From positions 1 through 20,758 of IMG/VR virus record IMGVR_UViG_3300044695_001987: 20,758 bases of DNA. One strand, given 5' to 3'. Of the stretch, positions 1 through 5,775 are shown one piece after another. The position numbers and the translations under genes were made by a program. How positions within the stretch are numbered: the stretch's first letter is position 1; every line of letters begins with the position of its first letter. This stretch comes from a virus. The notes under the pieces were generated by a model that searched no databases, was not told the DNA's origin, and saw only the letters and a program-made list of their open reading frames with translations.

Positions 1-460
1 ATTGGTCCTTCTCCACTTGCTGCGCGATGGCAACGGCCAGAGTCTGCACAGCACGACGACCGCCGACCGAAGTCGTGGTAAATCGCGCTTCCAGACCAGC
101 GTCGCCGCCGCTGATGCACTTCAGAGACAAGCCTGTCTGCGGCTCCCAACCCTTCTTCGCGCCAGGAGGCGCGGCTTCGAGTTCAGGCAGCGGCTCGGTG
201 ACAGGCCCGAGCTTTTCGGCCAGCACTTCGCCGTCGCCCCAGGCAATGAAGCCGTGAACGAAAGAGAAGGGGTTGACCGCCCAGCGGGCGTCGTCCTCGG
301 CCTCGGTCTGATCAGCGCCGAAGACCCAATGCCCCGTGCGGTCCATCTTGATGATGGCCGACGACGAGACGCTGACATCGTTGGCGATGGTGCGAAGCGC
401 GGTGGAGAGGGAAGAAACAGCCGGCAGGTTAGCACCGGAGAACTTGACGATATTGGACAT
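1..460 (-). CDS. Conserved phage early protein, possible ssDNA-binding role (3' end cut off)
   Basis: The gene starts with ATG at 460 and stays open for 153 codons to the window edge, so the C-terminus is missing. The protein begins MSNIVKFSGANLPAVSSL and contains the segments GHWVFGADQ, WAVNPFSFVHGFIAWGDGE and EARFTTTSVGG. I recognise this pattern from a conserved family in the replication blocks of many proteobacterial podoviruses. No enzyme motif is visible. It is soluble and slightly acidic, with no membrane segment. It lies 9 nt downstream of the DUF2800 nuclease on the same strand, so the two are probably co-transcribed. By analogy with exonuclease/single-strand-binding pairs in phages it could bind single-stranded DNA, but that is inference. 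The gene call itself is firm; the role is not. Confidence 0.8.
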   Translation of the reverse strand, partial: MSNIVKFSGANLPAVSSLSTALRTIANDVSVSSSAIIKMDRTGHWVFGADQTEAEDDARWAVNPFSFVHGFIAWGDGEVLAEKLGPVTEPLPELEAAPPGAKKGWEPQTGLSLKCISGGDAGLEARFTTTSVGGRRAVQTLAVAIAQQVEKDQ

Positions 461-469
461 AATTTTCCT

Positions 470-1573
470 TCACAGTTTACTAAGGGCTTTTGACAGCCCG
501 ACGAACGACTGCACCGCTGGCCGGTCGTCTTCGACCGGGGCGAGAGTCGTACCTGACGACTCGGACTTGATCAAGCCTTCGGGCAGTTCGCTAAAGCGCT
601 TTTTGAGCGCCTTCTCGGCCTGCGCCGGAGACATGATCGAAGTCTCGACGACGACAGATTCTTTCAGACCCATTTCCATGAGAACCCTACGGGCCTCTTG
701 TTCATCGGTCCACTTGCGACGCGCTTGCTTTTGCACCAGCTTGTAGCCAGGCACAGCGACATTCTTCTCCAGAAGGCCAAAGGCCAGCGCGCGCAAATCC
801 TTGATCCACTCTTCCAAGAGATCAGCATTCTTCAGATATTGGCCCAGCGTGTCAACATCCAGATTCACAATCTGTTGCTGAAGCGCGCGGTCCACAGCGC
901 CGGTCATCTGCGGGCAGATCGGCTTGGCGGCGCACCAGCGGCAATGATCTCCCTGCGACAACCCGGCGTCGTCTTGCATTGCCGCCTTGACGGCTTGCAC
1001 CAGCTCCAACTCGAACTGCTTGACGCGCTCGACAGTCGTTGTCCAGCGCTTAGTGAAGGGCGGCTGCACAATGACGCATTCAATCTCGGTCACGCCCTCA
1101 AAGGCCCACTTGAGCGATTCAGTCCGCATCGCGGCGGCTGCGTAGAACAGCAACTGCTCATTCTCCTCGGCAGGCACCGGCACGCCAGAGCCGAACTTCC
1201 AATCCAGCACGACAGCCTTATTGCCGATACGACCCACAAGGTCAGTCGAGCCAAACACGCCTGGCAACAGATCGCCAAACCCGACGCGCGTCTCTGTCGC
1301 GTATTCGATATCGCCTAGCTCGTCAAGGGCCGCGAGCGCCGGAGCGATCTTCTCGTCGTAGAGTTCGTTCGTCAGAATTTGATCCTTGTACTTCATACCC
1401 AGCACATCGGCTCGGCTAGAGAGGATCGCATCCATAGCGTTGTGCAGTAGCGTACCTTGGTCGGCGTACTTGCTGCTGGGCTGAGGGGGCATCTTCTGCA
1501 CCAGCTTCACCGAGCCAGGGCAGTTGATGACGCGCTTGGCGGTCGAACCGCCGACGATGTTTGAGTGTTGCAT
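470..1573 (-). CDS. DUF2800 family PD-(D/E)XK nuclease, Cas4/RecB-like
   Basis: This 367-aa protein has the layout of Cas4/RecB-type exonucleases. GTLLH (40-44) supplies the early helix, GSTD with D111 and LDWK with D124/K126 form the PD-(D/E)XK active site, and Q140 starts the QLLFYA helix motif. One cysteine near the N-terminus (C18, in NCPGS) and three later ones (C211, C214, C220; C-x2-C-x5-C) match the four ligands of the Cas4/AddB iron-sulfur cluster. The family is called DUF2800 in phages and is thought to process DNA ends for recombination and replication. The start HSNIVGGSTAKRV fits the family, but no good ribosome site lies before it, so initiation may be weak or leaderless. The neighbour on the same strand (1-460) may be a DNA-binding partner. 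Nuclease identity is likely; the exact substrate is not visible. Confidence 0.88.
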   Translation of the reverse strand: MQHSNIVGGSTAKRVINCPGSVKLVQKMPPQPSSKYADQGTLLHNAMDAILSSRADVLGMKYKDQILTNELYDEKIAPALAALDELGDIEYATETRVGFGDLLPGVFGSTDLVGRIGNKAVVLDWKFGSGVPVPAEENEQLLFYAAAAMRTESLKWAFEGVTEIECVIVQPPFTKRWTTTVERVKQFELELVQAVKAAMQDDAGLSQGDHCRWCAAKPICPQMTGAVDRALQQQIVNLDVDTLGQYLKNADLLEEWIKDLRALAFGLLEKNVAVPGYKLVQKQARRKWTDEQEARRVLMEMGLKESVVVETSIMSPAQAEKALKKRFSELPEGLIKSESSGTTLAPVEDDRPAVQSFVGLSKALSKL

Positions 1574-1600
1574 GGGCTGGATGATACATGAAAAAAAGAC

Positions 1601-1630
1601 TTGTGCAAAAGTTTTTTACTGTGTTACAGT
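1601..1630 (+). promoter_or_regulatory. Candidate sigma70-type early promoter
   Basis: TTGTGC at 1601-1606 and TACAGT at 1625-1630 are separated by 18 bases, a fair match to -35 and -10 boxes. They lie in the only real gap of the early region, between divergent genes starting at 1573 and 1657. An RNA from here would start near 1637 and leave a leader of about 20 nt carrying the GGAG ribosome site at 1646-1649. Minus-strand firing for the DUF2800 gene is less clear: TATCAT (complement of 1581-1586) would leave almost no leader. The assignment rests on consensus matching only. Confidence 0.45.
1618..1630. promoter_or_regulatory. Inverted repeat over the -10 region, possible operator
   Basis: ACTGT-GTT-ACAGT is a perfect 5-bp inverted repeat with a 3-base centre that covers the candidate -10 box. 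Small dimeric repressors use sites of this shape. Its spacing differs from the E. coli LexA box (CTG-N10-CAG). A 5-bp repeat can arise by chance, so position is the main support. Confidence 0.35.
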
Positions 1631-1656
1631 CGAGTCCCAATCAACTGGAGTCCACT

Positions 1657-1836
1657 ATGGGAATCATCTGCGTCCACGCGCTCGGCTACGACAACATCTT
1701 GCTCAGTAAAGATGACCGCGATCTTCAACTGGCCATTCACAGCATGAATGCCACCGTACGCACCACGCTCTCGTCGGCACAAGTACAAACCCTGATTGAC
1801 GCGCTGCAAAAGGTGTTGGATGAAACCGCCGCTTAA
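1657..1836 (+). CDS. Small early protein, first gene of the early operon
   Basis: This codes for 59 aa beginning MGIICVHALGYDNILLSKDD. I chose ATG 1657 because GGAG sits 7 bases upstream. The in-frame ATG at 1588 lies upstream of the candidate promoter and would add a poor Lys/Phe-rich leader. The protein is soluble, with a predicted helical second half (SSAQVQTLIDALQKVLDE) and one Cys. I do not recognise a family. As the first gene behind the early promoter it is in the usual place for host-takeover or anti-defence proteins, but nothing in its sequence proves such a role. The next gene starts 18 nt downstream. Confidence 0.65.
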   Translation: MGIICVHALGYDNILLSKDDRDLQLAIHSMNATVRTTLSSAQVQTLIDALQKVLDETAA

Positions 1837-1843
1837 ACTTTTA

Positions 1844-1865
1844 GAGACACGCAAATGAGTTTTGC
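1844..1865 (+). repeat. Near-direct repeat, upstream copy
   Basis: This 22-base segment spans the ribosome-site region and first codons of the DUF4338 gene. It matches 2425-2446 at 19 of 22 positions. The shared core is GAG-R-CACGCA-R-ATGAGTTT-Y-GC, and all three differences are transitions. The two copies bracket the AT-rich DUF4338 gene. Confidence 0.7.
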
Positions 1866-2439
1866 TTTACGAATTGCCGAATCTGAAGCAGACAAAAAAA
1901 TTGCAGATCAGATTGTGATTCAGCACCACAGCTATGTGGCCAGCGCCAGAACTGTTGGAAGGTGCCTGAAGTACATCATCAATTTTGAAAATCGAGACAT
2001 TGGAACATTTTGGATTGGCAGCGGATTTAAACCAACTCCAAAATCTATCCTGATGCACTTTGGCAAAAGTCAAAAAGAATTTGACGCCATGTTTAACAAT
2101 GTCGCAGACAACAAGCGATTTTGCATGGCCGAGAGAATCCCAAATATTGGATCACGCATTCTCAAACAAGTGCGTCAAAGAGCGAGACAAGATTGGAAAA
2201 ATCGCTATGGCGACGATCTGGTGGCTATCGTCACCACAATTGGCAACGGAAAAACAGGTGCTGTTTATCTTGCAGACAACTGGAAAAAAATTGGAGAGAC
2301 TGCGGGTTTACCTGCCGATCGTAAATCGGTGTCAATGAAATGGGATGATGCAGAAAGCATCAATCAAAAATTTGTAAAACCAACTGGCGAGAACAAAAAA
2401 ATCATTTTGATTACAACGCGATTGGAGGCACGCAGATGA
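1855..2439 (+). CDS. DUF4338 (DruA-like) protein
   Basis: This 194-aa protein follows the DUF4338 pattern, the family that includes DruA of Druantia defence systems and many transposon-linked proteins. Visible blocks are HHSY (24-27) followed by VGRCLKYII, a central NNVADNKRF (81-89), RIPNIGSRIL (94-103), then DWKNRYGDDLVAIV and GAVYLADNWKKIGET (135-149). These align by eye with the family's N-RF, P-NLASR-L, DW-YG and GT-YRAANW-G-T blocks. The family's usual ETFVD segment reads VTTIGNG here. Phage Mu Mom-type DNA modification proteins share a similar ending and are an alternative. The gene is clearly AT-richer than its neighbours (runs of A, AAA and CAA codons) and is bracketed by a near-direct repeat, so it looks acquired. 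It is coupled by ATGA to the next gene. Family assignment is likely; function is unknown. Confidence 0.75.
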   Translation: MSFALRIAESEADKKIADQIVIQHHSYVASARTVGRCLKYIINFENRDIGTFWIGSGFKPTPKSILMHFGKSQKEFDAMFNNVADNKRFCMAERIPNIGSRILKQVRQRARQDWKNRYGDDLVAIVTTIGNGKTGAVYLADNWKKIGETAGLPADRKSVSMKWDDAESINQKFVKPTGENKKIILITTRLEARR

Positions 2440-2446
2440 GTTTCGC
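2425..2446 (+). repeat. Near-direct repeat, downstream copy
   Basis: This partner of 1844-1865 spans the end of the DUF4338 gene, the GGAGG ribosome site and the first codons of the 63-aa membrane protein gene. Both downstream reading frames begin Met-Ser-Phe-Ala as a result. The shorter string GAGGCACG recurs at 5396-5403 before the ATG at 5405, so part of the similarity may reflect a shared initiation signal. Confidence 0.7.
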
Positions 2447-2627
2447 CGTTGGCTTAATTGTTGGCGTTGTCGTTGGCGGTACGATCATGCATTTCGTACA
2501 CGAATACATTGATTCCATGATTGAAGACGACGACGACAGCCGTTGGCTAGGCCGCACCTGCCCGCCGTGCGACGGTCAATGTCAACAGGGCCGGCATTGC
2601 CCGGCAGGAGAGAAAGATGCAACCTGA
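2436..2627 (+). CDS. Small membrane protein with Cys-rich tail
   Basis: This codes for 63 aa. Residues 3-22 (FAVGLIVGVVVGGTIMHFVH) form one hydrophobic helix. An acidic stretch EDDDDS follows, then a tail with the motif C-PP-C-DGQ-C-QQGRH-C-P. Small phage proteins with a C-G-C-QGR-CP motif of this type are widespread and of unknown role. The four cysteines could bind a metal. The topology is probably a single inner-membrane helix with the Cys tail in the cytoplasm, but this is not certain. ATG 2436 overlaps the stop of the DUF4338 gene and follows GGAGG at 2424-2428, so translation is coupled. Confidence 0.75.
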   Translation: MSFAVGLIVGVVVGGTIMHFVHEYIDSMIEDDDDSRWLGRTCPPCDGQCQQGRHCPAGEKDAT

Positions 2628-2790
2628 CTACGCCTACCCCACGATGATGGCTGAGAAAGCCCTCAAAGACCTCCACGAAGCGATGCTGGAGAACCGCTAC
2701 GACGACGCGCTTTTGGCGGGCCTGAACGCCATCGTCGATGTGCGCCTGGCGCTGGTTGCGATCAAAGACGCGAAGGAACGCAAACAATGA
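2617..2790 (+). CDS. Small helical early protein, unknown
   Basis: This codes for 57 aa starting MQPDYAYPTMMAEKAL. The start is set by AGGAG at 2607-2611, just before the ATG. It overlaps the previous gene by 11 nt and the next by four (ATGA). The sequence is rich in Ala, Leu, Lys and Glu and should be mostly helical (KALKDLHEAMLENRYDDALLAGLNAIVDVRLALVAI, given here as a region rather than a motif: residues 14-49). No catalytic motif or membrane segment is seen. Function is unknown. Confidence 0.65.
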   Translation: MQPDYAYPTMMAEKALKDLHEAMLENRYDDALLAGLNAIVDVRLALVAIKDAKERKQ

Positions 2791-3059
2791 CCCGCGACGA
2801 CATCATCCGCATGGCGCGACAAGTCGGGTTTGTTTTGGATGAGGCTGATTTCATCTATCCAAACCCGCGCCGGTCGGGGATTCAATTGGAATTGGAACGC
2901 TTCGCCACCCTTGTCGCCCAGCATGAGCGCGAGGCGTGTGCGAAGTTGTGTGATTCGCTTGAAGAGCAGTGCGAGAAACTTGGCCTGCCTGATGAGAAGT
3001 GGCCTACCCCAGCTGACTGCGCCGCCGTCATCCGCGCAAGGGGGAACGATGCCAACTGA
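2787..3059 (+). CDS. Conserved small phage protein (MTRDDIIRMAR type)
   Basis: This 90-aa protein begins MTRDDIIRMARQVGF and has a central segment ERFATLVAQHEREACAKLC, followed near the C-terminus by AAVIRARG. This three-block pattern is very common among small phage early proteins, usually annotated as hypothetical. It is soluble, helical and acidic to neutral. The three cysteines are not arranged as a zinc site. ATG 2787 overlaps the preceding stop. No function can be given. Confidence 0.8.
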   Translation: MTRDDIIRMARQVGFVLDEADFIYPNPRRSGIQLELERFATLVAQHEREACAKLCDSLEEQCEKLGLPDEKWPTPADCAAVIRARGNDAN

Positions 3060-3279
3060 GAAAGAACTCTTAGCGATCTGCCTGCGGTGGATCGAAGACA
3101 CTCCCGCAGACGCATTCGACCGAGCCATGCTCGTTGACGCGATTAAGGCCAAGCTCCAGCCCGAACTTGAGGTACAGCGCCTGCGCTCGTTCCTGACGCG
3201 CCTGATCGACCCGGAAGACTTGGGTCACGCCGTGACGGCTGAAGTCCGGCAAAAAGTGAGCGCGTTGTTACGTGCGTGA
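3049..3279 (+). CDS. Small helical early protein, unknown
   Basis: This codes for 76 aa starting MPTEKELLAICLRWIEDTP. ATG 3049 follows GGGG at 3041-3044 and overlaps the previous gene by 11 nt. A longer in-frame opening begins at 2830, but that part is only the shadow of the preceding gene. The protein looks helical and amphipathic (LVDAIKAKLQPELEVQRL), with no known motif. It overlaps the nuclease gene after it by 8 nt. Function is unknown. Confidence 0.7.
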   Translation: MPTEKELLAICLRWIEDTPADAFDRAMLVDAIKAKLQPELEVQRLRSFLTRLIDPEDLGHAVTAEVRQKVSALLRA

Positions 3280-3559
3280 GTCAACTATCGAGAAGCACTT
3301 TGTCGCTCAGGTCAAGAAGCTGGGCGGCATGGCCTACAAGTTCACCAGCCCCGCGCATCGCGGCGTGGCCGACCGCGTGGTATGCCTGCCAGACGGTACT
3401 ACTTGGTTTGTTGAACTCAAAGCGCCAGGCGGTCGGCTATCCGAGCTACAGAAGGTCTTTCAATCCGACATGGCCCGGATGCGCCAGAACTACGCCTGCT
3501 TATGGAGCAAGGACCACGTCGATGCTTTTATTGCGTCCGTATCAAAACCAGGCGGCTGA
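3272..3559 (+). CDS. VRR-NUC domain nuclease
   Basis: This 95-aa protein is a minimal VRR-NUC, a PD-(D/E)XK fold nuclease typical of phage and repair systems. The active-site blocks are E3/E7 in the first helix, GVADR (31-35, D34), VELK (47-50, E48 and K50) and S57-x2-Q60. The length is normal for stand-alone phage members. Start is GTG 3272, overlapping the previous gene by 8 nt; MRESTIEKHF fits the family N-terminus. Related enzymes cut branched DNA such as Holliday junctions. The helicase gene starts within its last 38 nt, so the pair is probably co-translated and may act together on replication or recombination intermediates. Confidence 0.9.
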   Translation: MRESTIEKHFVAQVKKLGGMAYKFTSPAHRGVADRVVCLPDGTTWFVELKAPGGRLSELQKVFQSDMARMRQNYACLWSKDHVDAFIASVSKPGG

Positions 3560-4802
3560 CTTCCTGTACGAACACGACCGGGCGATGATCCTCGCGCCGG
3601 TCGGTGCAGGCAAGACCGCCATCACGCTGACGGCTATGCAAGATATGCTGTGCGACGGCCATGTCAAGCGCTTCCTAGTGCTGGCACCGCTGCGCGTCGC
3701 CACCAGCGTCTGGCCGGTCGAGCAACCCAAGTGGGCACCCGGCATCACGATGGCCGTGGCGGTTGGCACGCCAGCGCAGCGCCTAGCCGCGCTCAACAGC
3801 GCAGCCCAAGTCGTCGTGACCAACTACGACAACCTGCAATGGCTCGCCGCGCAGAAGCTCAACTTCGACGGCGTGGTGTTCGACGAACTGACGCGCCTGA
3901 AGAACCCCTCTGGCGCGCGCTTCAAAGCGCTCGCCAAGGTGCTGGACTGCAAGGTGCGTTGGGGGCTGACCGGCTCGTTCACCAGCAACGGATTGGAGGA
4001 TGTCTTCGGCCAATGCAAGATCATCGACCAGCAGTTGCTGGGCCGGTCCAAGGGCGCGTTTCAGCAGCAGTACTTCTACCTCGTCAACCGCGAGTACGGC
4101 GATTGGCAACCGCGCCCTGGCTCGCTGGAGTTGGTCATGCGCCGCATCAAGCCAGCGACCTTCGTGCTGGAGCCTGGCGAGTACAAGGACAAGCTGCCGC
4201 CCATGCACACGGTCGAGGTGCGGATGGACTTGCCTGACCGCGCGCCCTACGAAGCAATGAAGAAAGACTTTGTGACGCGCTTCCCGGACGCAACCGCCGT
4301 GGCTGTCAACGCGGCTGTGGTGACGCAAAAACTACAGCAGATGGCTGCGGGATTCGTTTACACTCCCGAGCCGGTTTGGTTCAGTACGCACAAGTTTGAC
4401 CGGCTCGAAGAACTGCTGGCCGAGAACCAGCAGGCCAACACCATCGTTTTCTACAACTACGTAGAGGAGCTAAGTGAACTCAAGCGACGTTTTCCACACG
4501 CCCGAACAGTTGACAGCATTGATGATTGGAACGCCGGACGAGTACGTTTGCTATGTCTACACCCCAAGTCCGCTGGACACGGACTCAACCTCCAGCACGG
4601 CGGGCACCACATCGTCTGGCTCAGTCTGCCATGGTCCCTCGAACTCTTCGAGCAAGCCAACGGACGCCTGCACCGCAGCGGCCAGCAGCGAGAAGTCTGG
4701 TGCTATGTGATGCTGGCTAACAAGACGGTGGACGAGAAAATCTGGGCGGCGCTGCACGACAAGCGCAGCGTCAGCGACATTGCAATGGAGAGTCTTAAAT
4801 GA
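3522..4802 (+). CDS. SNF2-type (superfamily 2) DNA helicase/translocase
   Basis: This 426-aa protein has the SF2/SNF2 motifs in order: RPYQ (5-8), Walker A APVGAGKT (25-32), LAPLRV (54-59), motif II DELT (121-124, a DEAH variant), GLTGSF (148-153), SAGHGLNL (350-357) and QANGRLHRSGQ (378-388). It uses ATP to move along or remodel DNA. I chose ATG 3522: AAGGA lies about 9 nt upstream, and the protein then begins MLLLRPYQNQAADFLYE, as in related phage helicases. The frame is open further left, but only as the shadow of the VRR-NUC gene. It is short for SNF2 proteins, as usual in phages. It ends in an ATGA overlap with the next gene. Confidence 0.93.
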   Translation: MLLLRPYQNQAADFLYEHDRAMILAPVGAGKTAITLTAMQDMLCDGHVKRFLVLAPLRVATSVWPVEQPKWAPGITMAVAVGTPAQRLAALNSAAQVVVTNYDNLQWLAAQKLNFDGVVFDELTRLKNPSGARFKALAKVLDCKVRWGLTGSFTSNGLEDVFGQCKIIDQQLLGRSKGAFQQQYFYLVNREYGDWQPRPGSLELVMRRIKPATFVLEPGEYKDKLPPMHTVEVRMDLPDRAPYEAMKKDFVTRFPDATAVAVNAAVVTQKLQQMAAGFVYTPEPVWFSTHKFDRLEELLAENQQANTIVFYNYVEELSELKRRFPHARTVDSIDDWNAGRVRLLCLHPKSAGHGLNLQHGGHHIVWLSLPWSLELFEQANGRLHRSGQQREVWCYVMLANKTVDEKIWAALHDKRSVSDIAMESLK

Positions 4803-4960
4803 CCGATATCAGGGAGCGAATTCGCTCGACCAAGGCCCAGCTTCGTATTGCCACCAAGCAGTACAACCAAGCAGGGCGACTACTGGCGCGGCTCACGAAG
4901 TCGCTTGAGCAACTGGAGAAGAAATATGCTGACGCAAAAGCTCGTAAAAGAACGGTTTGA
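4799..4960 (+). CDS. Small basic coiled-coil protein
   Basis: This codes for 53 aa starting MTDIRERIRSTKAQLRIA and ending KKYADAKARKRTV. ATG 4799 overlaps the helicase stop. The protein is rich in Lys, Arg, Gln and Leu with heptad-like spacing (LLARLTKSLEQLEKKY), so a short coiled coil is likely. The basic C-terminus could touch nucleic acid. Its last 35 nt overlap the HNH gene, which may have landed on this gene's 3' end and changed its original C-terminus. No family recognised. Confidence 0.6.
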   Translation: MTDIRERIRSTKAQLRIATKQYNQAGRLLARLTKSLEQLEKKYADAKARKRTV

Positions 4961-5408
4961 TTACAGAGACGGGAAGCTGTACTGGAAAGTCCGCGCAGCG
5001 AACAATGTCTTTGCCGGTGATGAGGCAGGATTTATGCAGGGGAATGGGTATAGAGGCGTTGTTATCCATCGAAAAATCTACCCGTTGCACCGCGTAATCT
5101 TTCTTTACCACTATGGATTTCTGCCAAAGATCGTAGACCATATAGATTGCAACATAGCGAACAACAGCATTGAGAATTTGCGGTCAGCTACTCTAGCCGC
5201 AAATGGGCACAACAAGCGTGTTGGAGTAAACAACACATCAGGCGTTAAAAATGTAAGTTGGTGTAAGGCCGCACGCAAATGGACGGTGATGGTCCAGAAA
5301 AACGGCAAGCAGCACTATTTCGGCAGATATGAAGATTTAGACGACGCTGCTTTGGTTGCGCGTCAAGCTAGAACAAACCTACACCAGACTTTTGCGAGGC
5401 ACGTATGA
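4926..5408 (+). CDS. HNH endonuclease with AP2-like DNA-binding domain
   Basis: This 160-aa protein has the layout of free-standing phage homing endonucleases. The HNH motif is PLHRVI (53-58, H55), then D71-H72-I-D74, N79-N80, N84 and N93 in the VDHID...NSIENLR...N pattern. A C-terminal AP2-like domain follows (SGVKNVSWCKAARKWTV near 105-121, then YFGRYEDLDDAALV). The N-terminal part resembles the small DNA-contact region of these enzymes. I chose ATG 4926, after GGAGAAG; the frame is open further left only over the preceding gene. Codons are AT-richer than in the surrounding genes, which suits a mobile gene. It overlaps the 53-aa gene by 35 nt and is coupled to the next by ATGA. Confidence 0.9.
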   Translation: MLTQKLVKERFDYRDGKLYWKVRAANNVFAGDEAGFMQGNGYRGVVIHRKIYPLHRVIFLYHYGFLPKIVDHIDCNIANNSIENLRSATLAANGHNKRVGVNNTSGVKNVSWCKAARKWTVMVQKNGKQHYFGRYEDLDDAALVARQARTNLHQTFARHV

Positions 5409-5593
5409 CACTTAACTGGAGGCAACTCAATCAAAAACTTAATCTGATGACGGAGGACCAAGTCCTACAAATGCTCAACGACGAGCGTATCGGCGCGCGG
5501 CGCGTGACGATCTTGGAGCGCCTTCACCAGCGCTACACGATGCTGCGCTCGGCCCGAGAACGAGTAGAAATCCTAAAGGAAGCAGTCAAATGA
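5405..5593 (+). CDS. Small helical early protein, unknown
   Basis: This codes for 62 aa starting MTLNWRQLNQKLNLMTEDQV and ending EILKEAVK. ATG 5405 overlaps the HNH stop, with GAGG at 5396-5399 as the ribosome site. The sequence is helical, with an Arg-rich middle (DERIGARRVTILERLHQRY). Small proteins of this type (tasks such as LTEEQVLQLL followed by RR-x-LERLHQRY) occur in many phage early operons without known role. It overlaps the next gene by four nt. Function is unknown. Confidence 0.75.
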   Translation: MTLNWRQLNQKLNLMTEDQVLQMLNDERIGARRVTILERLHQRYTMLRSARERVEILKEAVK

Positions 5594-5775
5594 AGCCAAG
5601 CATCTTAGACCCGAAATTCAAGTACGTGCCAGCCGCGTACACCAACATCCAAGACAAATGGCGACAGCACGGATGGAAACCAAAAAATGAAATGCCCGTT
5701 TTGCAACGCATGGACGACGGTCACATTGACCAGGCAGACCGAAGAGTTCGTGCGAAGATCGCGCGTGTGCGGTAA
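5590..5775 (+). CDS. Small early protein (MKPSILDPKFKY type)
   Basis: This codes for 61 aa and is ATGA-coupled to the previous gene. The first part, MKPSILDPKFKYVPAAYT followed by NIQDKWRQHGWKPK, resembles the conserved start of small phage early proteins. The second half overlaps the NrdR-like gene in another frame for 89 nt and shows no pattern of its own, so it may be an unconstrained tail. Function is unknown. The start is good; the real length of the functional part is uncertain. Confidence 0.6.
   Translation: MKPSILDPKFKYVPAAYTNIQDKWRQHGWKPKNEMPVLQRMDDGHIDQADRRVRAKIARVR

Noticed and set aside
1588-1656. ATG at 1588 as start of the first early gene
   Set aside because: It lies upstream of the candidate promoter and has no ribosome site. 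The ATG at 1657 has GGAG at proper distance.
1855-2439. A complete Druantia defence system
   Set aside because: Only a DruA-like gene is present. The nearby helicase is a small SNF2 phage enzyme, not the very large DruE helicase, and no other Druantia gene is seen.
3276-3521. Upstream extension of the helicase frame
   Set aside because: This part overlaps the VRR-NUC gene out of frame and translates to Arg/Ser/Trp-rich sequence. ATG 3522 has a ribosome site and gives the normal helicase start.
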